This document shows positions 6,676-13,664 of a DNA stretch of 35,288 nt, piece after piece. Position 1 is the first letter of the stretch. Each line of letters begins with the position of its first letter. The stretch comes from Clostridium sp. CAG:510. GTDB lineage: Bacteria; Bacillota; Clostridia; Lachnospirales; Lachnospiraceae. The notes under the pieces were generated by a model that made no database searches, was not told where the DNA came from, and worked only from the letters and a program-made list of their open reading frames with translations. Made by a program: the position numbers and the translations under genes. The stretch lies in contig FR880840.1 of NCBI GenBank assembly GCA_000434615.1, positions 37,918 through 73,205 of the forward strand, given 5' to 3'.

Positions 6676-7149
6676 ATGCAGCTTCTTATTAAACAGAGAA
6701 TTTTTTCCTGGACAGACACCTATGACATTTATGATGAATGGAACAACCCGAAATATTTTGTAAAAGCGGAGTTCTTTTCCCTGACGCATCAGCTTCATGT
6801 GTACGACAACAACGACCGGGAAATCGGAATTATCCACCAGAAAATGTTTACGTTTCTGCCCACTTTTGAAATTGAAGTGGACGGTGAGACCCGGGGCATT
6901 ATCAAGAAGAAATTTTCCTTTTTCCATCCCCAGTACGAAATTGATTACCGGGGCTGGCATGTGGAAGGGGACTTCCTCGGCTGGGATTATGATGTTTACG
7001 ATGCCTGCAGTTCCGTGATACATATTTCAAAGAAACTCCTCACCTGGGGCGACACGTATGTGATTGATATTGCAGACCCGGAGGATGAAATTGACGGTCT
7101 GCTTCTGGTGCTTGCCATCGATGCGGCAAACTGTACGCAGAACGAGTGA
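6676..7149 (+). CDS. LURP-one-related (LOR/DUF567) family protein
   Basis: This 157-residue soluble protein has the Tubby-like beta-barrel pattern of the LURP-one-related family: alternating hydrophobic strands with TYDIYDEWNNPKYFVKAEFF near the N-terminus, EIGIIHQKMFTFLPTFEIEVDG in the middle, and WDYDVYDACSSVIHISKKLLTWGDTYVIDI near the C-terminus. Its biochemical role is unknown; relatives include phospholipid-scramblase-like folds. AAGGAGG lies seven bases before the ATG, a very strong site, and the gene is 12 bp behind the C69 peptidase. No membrane segment is seen. Confidence 0.85.
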   Translation: MQLLIKQRIFSWTDTYDIYDEWNNPKYFVKAEFFSLTHQLHVYDNNDREIGIIHQKMFTFLPTFEIEVDGETRGIIKKKFSFFHPQYEIDYRGWHVEGDFLGWDYDVYDACSSVIHISKKLLTWGDTYVIDIADPEDEIDGLLLVLAIDAANCTQNE

Positions 7150-7266
7150 TAACCGGGACAATAAGCAGGTCATCCTATTCATTTCTGGATAATGGCGGAT
7201 TATGCAATTTCTGTTCGGACAGAAAAGTTTACGCAAAATATCAAGAAATTACAGGGGGAACAGGGC

Positions 7267-7291
7267 TACAATAGACTTACGATATCGTAAG
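7267..7291 (+). promoter_or_regulatory. Perfect 16-bp palindrome beside a -10-like box
   Basis: CTTACGATATCGTAAG at 7276-7291 is a perfect palindrome, four bases after TACAAT (7267-7272). It lies just upstream of the Shine-Dalgarno of the AraC-GGDEF gene. A dimeric repressor bound here would block early transcription. No clear -35 box is present, so the promoter may need an activator. Confidence 0.5.
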
Positions 7292-7307
7292 GAAGGGGAA
7301 ACGGCGT

Positions 7308-8138
7308 ATGGAGCATTTGCAACTTCTGACAAGGGCACTGCAGTATATAGAGGAAAATTTACAGGGCAGCCTTAAGACAGAGGATGTGGCGGCATATTGC
7401 TATTGTTCCAAATCTTCCATAGAAAAGCTTTTCAAAAATGTAAACAACATTTCCGTTCACGATTACGTGGTGCGGAGAAAAATGGTGATTGCGGCAGGAA
7501 AACTGCAGAAGGAGGACGTCAATATCTTACATCTGGCGCTTTCTTTGGGTTATCAGTCCCATGAGGCTTTCACCAGGGCATTTAGGCAGGTCTGGCACTG
7601 CAATCCGTCGGAGTATGCAAAGCAATACCGTTTTACGGAGCTTTATCCGCGGTTTGCTGCCGTACCTATGGAGGGAGCAATTTCTATGAAGAAAAATGTA
7701 GACATCAGCGAATTGTACGATTTGCTGCAGGAAAGAAAAAACTGTTATTTTGTGTGTTGTGATATCTGTCATCTGATACCGATTAACGAGATTTCCCGGA
7801 AGGCGGGGGACCTGGCTATTTTAGAAGCCATGAAACGGATTTCGGAGGCGGCGGGAGAAGAGGATGTCATGTTCCGGATTGGGGGAGATGAATTTGTACT
7901 GCTGACCAATTCCGGGGATGAAGCATACGCGCAGGAAACGGCAGCCGCCATTCTGCGGCGGAACGGAGAAACGGTTTCGTTTGAAGGCAGGGAAATTCCG
8001 GTATCCTTGTATGCGGCGGTAACCAGAGTGGAGATGCAGCCGTTAAAGTATCAGGATTTATTTGTCAGCCTGCATGCGGCGATTGACGGGCAGAAAGAGA
8101 AGGCAGGTATAAACGGAATACCTGTGAACAAGATGTAA
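7308..8138 (+). CDS. AraC-type HTH fused to GGDEF domain
   Basis: This 276-residue protein has an N-terminal AraC/XylS DNA-binding domain (about 5-107, with two helix-turn-helices; second helix region LALSLGYQSHEAFTRAFRQ). A C-terminal GGDEF domain follows (about 130-270). The GGDEF motif is intact at 192-196 (FRIGGDEFVLL). Residues aligned with the metal and substrate ligands are Asp152, Asn160 and Asp168, but the Asn-Asp spacing is one residue short of PleD, so cyclase activity is uncertain. No RxxD inhibitory site precedes the motif. It may couple transcription to c-di-GMP or simply bind nucleotide. The 5' palindrome suggests autoregulation. Its proximity to a c-di-GMP-controlled Pel cluster is suggestive only. 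Confidence 0.85.
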   Translation: MEHLQLLTRALQYIEENLQGSLKTEDVAAYCYCSKSSIEKLFKNVNNISVHDYVVRRKMVIAAGKLQKEDVNILHLALSLGYQSHEAFTRAFRQVWHCNPSEYAKQYRFTELYPRFAAVPMEGAISMKKNVDISELYDLLQERKNCYFVCCDICHLIPINEISRKAGDLAILEAMKRISEAAGEEDVMFRIGGDEFVLLTNSGDEAYAQETAAAILRRNGETVSFEGREIPVSLYAAVTRVEMQPLKYQDLFVSLHAAIDGQKEKAGINGIPVNKM

Positions 8139-8144
8139 AATATA

Positions 8145-8173
8145 TGTAAAAACAATTATTATATTACTATAAT
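8145..8173 (+). promoter_or_regulatory. Candidate promoter for the zinc-ribbon membrane gene
   Basis: TATAAT at 8168-8173 is preceded at 17 bp by a weak TGTAAA (8145-8150). It lies directly after the AraC-GGDEF stop and 90 bp before the next start. Confidence 0.5.
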
Positions 8174-8262
8174 ATGGAATAAAAACTTGCATCTGCTTTG
8201 CTGTCTGTGATACACTGATGGCGAAGCAGATTTTGTATACAACGGGGCATCGGAGGAAAGCC

Positions 8263-9756
8263 ATGGGATTGTTTTCGGATTTAAGAATGAAGGGAAGAAA
8301 AGTGGTGGCAGAGCCGGACGGCGCTGTTTTATTTAAGGGAGCGGTACTGATGGCGGTGGGAATTACCGCCGTATCCCCAGTGCTGACGGAATTTGATCCG
8401 GCGCCGAAAATGATATTTGTGATAGTGGGCTTGGTGTGCGCCGTCTTCGGGGTACGGTTTGTTCTGCAATACATAAAAGACTACAAAGCGTTCAAGAAAT
8501 TTGTCACGGTGTGGGACACGGGCAGAGGCATATATGATAAATTTGCCATTGAACTGAACAACTGGCAGCAGGGCGGACAGGTACCGAAGTGCTGCGACGG
8601 CGATACCGCTTATTATCTGAAACTGCAGAGGGAAAGACTTAAGAAAAAAGGCATACAGATGCAGGACAGCATCATGCCGGTAAAAGGAACCGGCTTTGGT
8701 ACGGCTACTTTGTCCAGAAAATCGGCATGGTATACCACGGATATGACCTACGAGAACATTCACCGGAAAATGGCCTTTGTAGGTGCCCGGGGGACGCTCT
8801 ATGAGCGGGAAGTGGACCAGGTCATGTACGAAATCATTGCCCATACACCCAATGATGCGCAGACGGAGAATATTACCGTAACTTGTCCGAACTGCGGCTC
8901 ATTAAGCCCGGTAAGCGAACTGGAAGAGGGCTGCCGTTACTGCAACACCCGTTTTAAGATTACGGATCTATTCCCCAGAGTGGTGAACCTGTATTTCTTA
9001 AAAAGCTATTCTATCGCCAATACCAAGCTGATTTTACAGAATACTATGGTGGCTACGATGCTGGGGATTTTTCTTGTGTTTGTGCTTGTGGGTATTGTGA
9101 AAACACAGACACCCGGGGAAATACCGGGATATCTGGCATCCACCTTTTTCGCCTCCTTAATCCTGGGCGGATTTTTAGGCTACATTTTAGGAGGCTTCCG
9201 GATGATTGCCGTCCAGTTTGACAGGGATGGACAGAAGAGGATATCCGCGTTTAAGTGGGCGCGTACCAAGAGTAAAATAACCAACACCCTGAACAAATAT
9301 GACCCTGCTTTTTCTTATGATAAATTTGAGGGACAACTGGTATCCCTTATCCGTATGGCAGTTTTTGCGGAGCAGCCGGAAGAACTGGCATGCTATCGGG
9401 GAGGGGAAAGGGATGCCCGCTTTGCGGATATTCTGGAAATGACCTATACCAATGGAACGGTGCTCAATAAGGTAAGACAGGATGGCAATAAGCTTCAGTT
9501 ATCCTTACGCACCTGGTGGGTAAATTACAGCGAAGAGAACGGACAGGTGAAAAAGACGGGTGACTGCATTGATGTGGTAGTGAGTCGTGATATGACGAGA
9601 CAGGAGGCTCCGGGATTTTCCATTACATCTGTACAGTGTGAAAGCTGCGGGGGTAGCTTTGATGCGGTAAGACAGAGAAAATGTCCTTACTGCGGCAGTG
9701 AATATCACATGGAAAAAGAAGGCTGGGTAATTGAAGACATGAAACTGGTGCGATGA
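8263..9756 (+). CDS. Membrane protein with two zinc ribbons and Tim44-like domain
   Basis: From the ATG at 8263 this is a 497-residue protein. I chose this start over the in-frame ATG at 8218 because GGAGG sits six bases before it. Order: two membrane segments (about 22-42 and 50-69), a soluble region, a zinc ribbon (CPNC at 208-211, CRYC at 224-227), two more membrane segments (about 262-279 and 290-311), and a domain with DPAFSYDKFEGQLVSLIRMAV (347-367). The last resembles the Tim44-like domain of bacterial membrane proteins. A C-terminal zinc ribbon follows (Cys459, Cys462, Cys474, Cys477). The function is unknown; the Tim44 assignment is from pattern only. A dyad array begins 41 bp after the stop. 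Confidence 0.75.
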   Translation: MGLFSDLRMKGRKVVAEPDGAVLFKGAVLMAVGITAVSPVLTEFDPAPKMIFVIVGLVCAVFGVRFVLQYIKDYKAFKKFVTVWDTGRGIYDKFAIELNNWQQGGQVPKCCDGDTAYYLKLQRERLKKKGIQMQDSIMPVKGTGFGTATLSRKSAWYTTDMTYENIHRKMAFVGARGTLYEREVDQVMYEIIAHTPNDAQTENITVTCPNCGSLSPVSELEEGCRYCNTRFKITDLFPRVVNLYFLKSYSIANTKLILQNTMVATMLGIFLVFVLVGIVKTQTPGEIPGYLASTFFASLILGGFLGYILGGFRMIAVQFDRDGQKRISAFKWARTKSKITNTLNKYDPAFSYDKFEGQLVSLIRMAVFAEQPEELACYRGGERDARFADILEMTYTNGTVLNKVRQDGNKLQLSLRTWWVNYSEENGQVKKTGDCIDVVVSRDMTRQEAPGFSITSVQCESCGGSFDAVRQRKCPYCGSEYHMEKEGWVIEDMKLVR

Positions 9757-9772
9757 AAGGAAAAGCATCTAT

Positions 9773-9790
9773 TATATTCAGATGAATATA
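9773..9790. repeat. Perfect 18-bp dyad before array B
   Basis: TATATTCA-GA-TGAATATA lies seven bases before the first unit of the TGGGTAT array. It could be a protein site or a short hairpin closing the preceding transcript. Confidence 0.55.
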
Positions 9791-9796
9791 GAAGTT

Positions 9797-10060
9797 TGGG
9801 TATATCGGACACAAGAGTCAGATATATACCCAGAGAAAAAAACAACTTTGGGTATAGAGAAGCAAAAGCAATAAGAATACCCAGAGAAAGAAAAATCTTT
9901 GGGTATAAAGAAGCAAAAAGCAGTAAGAATACCCAGAACAGAGAAAAACCTTGGGTATAAGGAAGAGGAATTAGACTGTATACCCAAGCGGAGAAATGTG
10001 ATTGGGTATAGAGGAGACAAAGTTGAGAAAATACCCAGAGAAGGCAAAAGGCTTGGGTAT
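9797..10060. repeat. TGGGTAT/ATACCCA dyad array, 51-52-bp period
   Basis: TGGGTAT occurs at 9797, 9849, 9900, 9952, 10003 and 10054 (steps 52, 51, 52, 51, 51). The first five each have a downstream partner ATACCCA (9826, 9877, 9929, 9980, 10031), making 35-36-bp dyads; the sixth is a half-site. Flanking bases often extend the pairing: unit 4 forms CTTGGGTATA/TATACCCAAG, and unit 2 forms CTTTGGGTAT/ATACCCAGAG with one G-T pair. This suggests the paired form matters. Interiors are purine-rich and diverged, although units 2 and 3 share GAAGCAAAA. Each ATACCCA can also pair with the next TGGGTAT 16 bp on. Confidence 0.88.
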
Positions 10061-10151
10061 AGGAGAGATAAAAGCCGGACATGAGCACCGGCTACTCTTC
10101 TCAAAAGTATATTGCTGGAGCCATCCACAACAGGAGCCTTCTACAACAGAA

Positions 10152-10186
10152 AAGGGCACATGAAAAGAAAATTTTCATGTGCCCTT
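10152..10186. terminator. Bidirectional terminator between convergent genes
   Basis: AAGGGCACATGAAAA (10152-10166) is perfectly inverted at 10172-10186 around a five-base loop. T-rich sequence follows on the plus side (AAATTTTACTTT) and TTTTCTGTT on the minus side. It separates the plus-strand gene and array from the minus-strand lipoprotein gene. Confidence 0.85.
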
Positions 10187-10273
10187 AAATTTTACTTTGT
10201 CATAAGAAACAAACAGACTGGCAATATGCGGTTAAAGTTTAACATAATATGCCGCGTTGTGATGCTTCTGCAA

Positions 10274-11128
10274 TTAGTTTGCAGCAGTTACGGAAGTGAT
10301 GTGAGGGTTTACACCTTCATACCAGTACAGGAAGCCTTCCAGGTCGATTACATCGCCGATAGAAAGGTTCTTAACGGCTGCGTATACATCGGAGTCCTTG
10401 TCGCACAGATAAGACTCAACGGTGAAGGAATAGGAAGCGCCGTCCTTGGAAACGGTGAAGTATAAGTCGTCACCGTCGGTACCGGAACCGTCCCAGTTGT
10501 AAAGAAAAGCAACGTCATTGCCTGCATCGTCCTGACCTGCTGCTTCTACGGTCATACCCTTGAAGGATACGAACTGGTTCTGGTAGTTGATTAAATCGTC
10601 GCTTGCAAGCTCTGCGGTAACATCAACGGGTTCTGCAACATAGCTGCCGTCTTCGATTTCAAAGGTTGCGTCGATGATTTCTACTTCGCCGGACCATTCG
10701 GACTTGAAACCGGTTACTTTAATCTTGGTACCCTTTTCCAGCTTAGCATAGTCCTCTTCGGAGCAAGCCATGTTGTAAAGGAAGTAGCCGCCGTCGTGAT
10801 CCTGGGTGTAAACGGTAGCCTTGTTGTCCCACCAGGACTGCTTAGCCTGTACGTAGGTTTCAACGGTTACTTCGGTATCCAGGTCTGCTGCTACATATTC
10901 TGCATAAGTCATAACACCTTCGGACTTAACGTCTTCTGCGTCGTCAGCAGGAGTGGTTTCTGCATCATCGGTAGCTTCGGTAGTATCTGCTACAGTGCTT
11001 TCTGCAACAGTGCTCTCGGTGGTAGCAGGTGTGGTTTCGGTGTTGGTGGTGTTGCCAGTAGCATTGCCGCAGCCTGCGAATGCAACGGTAAGGGTCAGTG
11101 CTAAAGCCATTACTAATGTTTTTTTCAT
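10274..11128 (-). CDS. Secreted lipoprotein with OB-fold-like repeats
   Basis: This 284-residue protein has a lipoprotein signal peptide with Cys20 in AFAGC, then a Thr/Ala/Glu-rich linker (about 24-68) typical of surface lipoproteins. Two similar beta-rich modules follow, each with a pattern like V-T-V-x-T/G-Y-V/F...D/N-G-x-Y-x-L/F ...G-x-K-I-K-V-x-G (about 75-165 and 165-284). They resemble the OB-fold nucleic-acid/sugar-binding domains of YhcR-like or DUF5689-like proteins. The ligand is unknown. AGAGGAG lies five to six bases before the ATG. It has its own promoter, which overlaps the terminator of the upstream ABC operon, and it ends at the bidirectional terminator at 10152-10186. Confidence 0.8.
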   Translation of the reverse strand: MKKTLVMALALTLTVAFAGCGNATGNTTNTETTPATTESTVAESTVADTTEATDDAETTPADDAEDVKSEGVMTYAEYVAADLDTEVTVETYVQAKQSWWDNKATVYTQDHDGGYFLYNMACSEEDYAKLEKGTKIKVTGFKSEWSGEVEIIDATFEIEDGSYVAEPVDVTAELASDDLINYQNQFVSFKGMTVEAAGQDDAGNDVAFLYNWDGSGTDGDDLYFTVSKDGASYSFTVESYLCDKDSDVYAAVKNLSIGDVIDLEGFLYWYEGVNPHITSVTAAN

Positions 11129-11163
11129 AATTTCTCCTCTTTTCTGAAAAAAATTAAAAAGTT

Positions 11164-11195
11164 ACCTGTCTGACCGGCACCCCGGTCAAACAGGT
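11164..11195 (-). terminator. Terminator of the ABC operon / leader hairpin of the lipoprotein gene
   Basis: On the minus strand, ACCTGTTTGACCGG pairs with CCGGTCAGACAGGT (one mismatch in 14 bp, four-base loop), then AACTTTTTAATTTTTTT. It lies 27 bp after the solute-binding-protein stop and immediately after the -10 of the lipoprotein promoter. It could therefore act as a terminator for read-through and as an attenuator for the lipoprotein mRNA. Confidence 0.7.
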
Positions 11196-11197
11196 AT

Positions 11198-11225
11198 ATT
11201 ATACAATAAAAACTATATAAATCAA
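11198..11225 (-). promoter_or_regulatory. Lipoprotein gene promoter
   Basis: On the minus strand, TTGATT (11225-11220) and a perfect TATAAT (11203-11198) are separated by 16 bp. The -35 overlaps the stop of the upstream gene, and transcription would begin within the base of the hairpin at 11195-11164. Confidence 0.6.
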
Positions 11226-12826
11226 TGTTTTTTATCAATTGTTTTCTTTTTTTTCAGATATTCGACACTGACATAAAGGATAATCAGCACCCATGCAGTG
11301 ATAAGGGAAGCAAGCAGAACTACAGCTTCCATGGGAAGTTTTCCTAAGTTTTTTTTGCCGGAAATACTGTCGGTTCCCTGTCCGAGACGATATAGGGACT
11401 GCACATCGGTAAAGAGCTTTTCCATGTAGGTATCGTCTATGGTTTCCTTGCGGCGGCAGGACTTGGTGACATTTTCGATAAGCTGTCCGGCGGCATCACG
11501 TAAGGAAGCAGAGCCGTTGAATACCGGTGTGACAAAGGTATCGTCCACATGCTCGAGTAAAAGCTCGGATGCCTTTATTTTTACGTCATAGTGCGTGCCG
11601 TTGTCCTCTCCGCAGCGGGAAAGATAATCCTGATAGGAGGGATCCGCCTGTGCTTTTACGGTAACCGGCACATAGCCTTCCGTTTCTGCATAGGCAATCT
11701 GCACCTTGTTGGTCAAAAGGTACTGGGTAAACAGCCAGGAAGCCATGACCTCGCCGGAGTCCTTTTTATTGAAGATACAAAGGGAAGGTCCCTGGGAAAT
11801 CATCTGCGGGTTTTCCGGGTCCGCCTGCGGTATCATGCGTACGGCGGTTTCAAAATCTACAAAGGCTTCTTCGCTGATGTCGGACAGGGGAGCATGTGTG
11901 CCCATCCAGGTTGCGCCCGCCGTGGAGTCAATGGCAAAGACGCACTGGCCGGCATTCAAAAAGTTAGCCGGATAGCTGGAGATCTTAAAGGTGGAGAAAG
12001 CGCCGCTTTTGGCATGCTCCGCAATGGTGAAAAGCAGGCTTCTTGTGGTGTCGTTAAACAGTTCGATAGCCCCGTCCGGGGTGGAATAACCGGCATCAAG
12101 CTGCTTTAACATCTGAATCATCATATTGTCGGTGGACTTGTAAATAAAAGGTATCATAACCTTTTGCCCGTTCAGAAGATATGTGCCGTCGGCATCTTTT
12201 TCGGCTGCTTTTTCCGATACTTCCCAGATAAAATCCCAGGTTACCACATCGGGCAGCTCGTAGCCCAGCTTTTCCACATAGGTTTTGTTGACATACAGGG
12301 CTTCCGTGGAACGCATGTAGGGTACGGCGTAGTAGTGTCCGGCAAAGGAGCATTCCTCTAAAAACTGGGGGATGATTTCTCCCGGTGTTTCAAAATTCAC
12401 GTTGCTGCCGGAAAAACCGTACTCTTCGTCCGTCATCAGTTCATCCAGAGGCACCACCACGTTGTTGCCGGTCAGATACGTGGCAATGTGGTCGGGATAG
12501 GTGATGCAGACATTGGGAGTGGTATCCGTGGCAATGTTGGTGATAACATCGTTGTAAATCTTGCCGTAGTCGGTATAAAGACGTAAGTTTACCTTGATGT
12601 TGGGATAAAGACTTTCAAAATCACTGATTGCCTGCTTGTAAATATCGGTCTGGGTTTTGTTGGTATCGTTCTTTGCCCAGAAAGTAATTTCATAGTTTTT
12701 GCCAGTGTCAAAGGTATCGGGAACGGTAAATTCCTTCGCACCCTTAGAACCGTGGCAACCGGTCAGCAACAGAGCGGAAGCCGCTCCTAAAAGGAAGGGC
12801 AGGGCTTTTTTCCATACATGTTTCAT
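11222..12826 (-). CDS. ABC transporter solute-binding lipoprotein with C-terminal membrane anchor
   Basis: This 534-residue family-1 extracellular solute-binding protein captures the substrate for the adjacent CUT1-type importer. It has a lipoprotein signal with Cys24 (LLLTGC), then the usual ITFWAKNDTN start of the mature fold and SDFESLYPNIKVNL. It is about 100 residues longer than ordinary members. The extra C-terminus carries a membrane helix (about 499-522, AVVLLASLITAWVLIILYV) and a Lys-rich tail (KKKKTIDKKH), so both ends would be anchored. The substrate cannot be read from sequence; sugars, glycerophosphodiesters or similar are likely from the family. Its ATG overlaps the stop of the upstream permease (ATGA), with GGAGG upstream. 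It is the last gene of the operon. Confidence 0.9.
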   Translation of the reverse strand: MKHVWKKALPFLLGAASALLLTGCHGSKGAKEFTVPDTFDTGKNYEITFWAKNDTNKTQTDIYKQAISDFESLYPNIKVNLRLYTDYGKIYNDVITNIATDTTPNVCITYPDHIATYLTGNNVVVPLDELMTDEEYGFSGSNVNFETPGEIIPQFLEECSFAGHYYAVPYMRSTEALYVNKTYVEKLGYELPDVVTWDFIWEVSEKAAEKDADGTYLLNGQKVMIPFIYKSTDNMMIQMLKQLDAGYSTPDGAIELFNDTTRSLLFTIAEHAKSGAFSTFKISSYPANFLNAGQCVFAIDSTAGATWMGTHAPLSDISEEAFVDFETAVRMIPQADPENPQMISQGPSLCIFNKKDSGEVMASWLFTQYLLTNKVQIAYAETEGYVPVTVKAQADPSYQDYLSRCGEDNGTHYDVKIKASELLLEHVDDTFVTPVFNGSASLRDAAGQLIENVTKSCRRKETIDDTYMEKLFTDVQSLYRLGQGTDSISGKKNLGKLPMEAVVLLASLITAWVLIILYVSVEYLKKKKTIDKKH

Positions 12827-13650
12827 CCTTTGGTACCTCCTCTTGCCACACCCGCCATGATTTTCCTGCGGAATACTAAAAACAGAATGATAAGGGGCAG
12901 GGAAATAACCACCACAGCCGCCATCATGGCAGGAATGTTTTCCCGGCCGAAGCCGTTTTCACGGATTTCCTGAATGCCGTTGGATACTAAAAAATAACGG
13001 GAGTCGTCCGTAATCAGACGGGGCCACACATAGGAGTTCCAGCATTCGATGACCTTTAATATGGCAATGGTAATCAGCGTGGGCTTGCAGATGGGTATCA
13101 TGACCTTCCACAGATAACGCAGGTCCGGCGTACCGTCCACCTTTGCCGCGTAGTAAAGCTCATCCGGTACCTGGGCGAAATTTTCTTTTAACAGATAAAT
13201 GTAAAATACCGAGGTGACGGAGGGCAGTATCAGGCCCGTGAAGGTATTGCGCAGGTTTAAGTTGGTGATGGTCACGAAGTTGGTGATGACCACCAGTTCG
13301 TTGGGAATCATCATCAGGGATAAGAACAGGGTAAAGGCCAGGTTCTTGCCCCTAAATTCCAGACGGGCAAAGGCAAATGCCGCCAGGGTGCTGACAACGA
13401 CCATCAGCGCCGTGGTAATCACGGTGAATAAAAAGGTGTTCAGCAGATACTTTCCCAGAGATACCGTGGTAAATGCATCCACATAATTCTGCAGTGTGGG
13501 TGACAGGGTAAAAAAGGAAGGAATGTATTCTGCGTTGTAGGAGCCGTAGCTTTTTACGGAGGTTAAAATCATCCAGTAAAAAGGAAACAGCACGATGAGT
13601 GCCCACAGGGTGAGCAGCACATAAATGAGGGTTTTCTTCAATTTTCCCAT
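12823..13650 (-). CDS. CUT1-type ABC permease (MalG/UgpE-like)
   Basis: This 275-residue inner-membrane permease is the second of two in the importer, with six predicted membrane segments. The EAA loop that contacts the ATPase is YYAAKVDGTPDLRYLWKVMIP, near residues 180-200, as in MalG/UgpE/LacG. The start at 13650 (MGKLKKTLIYVLL) has GGAGG at about eight bases; the longer open frame upstream overlaps the other permease in a wrong frame and is not used. The stop overlaps the start of the solute-binding protein. The gap to the first permease is 14 bp, so the genes are co-transcribed. Confidence 0.92.
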   Translation of the reverse strand: MGKLKKTLIYVLLTLWALIVLFPFYWMILTSVKSYGSYNAEYIPSFFTLSPTLQNYVDAFTTVSLGKYLLNTFLFTVITTALMVVVSTLAAFAFARLEFRGKNLAFTLFLSLMMIPNELVVITNFVTITNLNLRNTFTGLILPSVTSVFYIYLLKENFAQVPDELYYAAKVDGTPDLRYLWKVMIPICKPTLITIAILKVIECWNSYVWPRLITDDSRYFLVSNGIQEIRENGFGRENIPAMMAAVVVISLPLIILFLVFRRKIMAGVARGGTKG

Positions 13651-13664
13651 AGTTTCGACCTCCG

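Noticed and set aside
8218..8262. Longer N-terminus of the zinc-ribbon membrane protein
   Set aside because: There is no ribosome site before 8218, while GGAGG sits six bases before the ATG at 8263.
9705..10128. Minus-strand reading frames with repeated LYP/SLGI-type 17-residue units
   Set aside because: They arise from reading the 51-52-bp dyad array in frame. There is no ribosome site or supporting homology, and the frames overlap each other.
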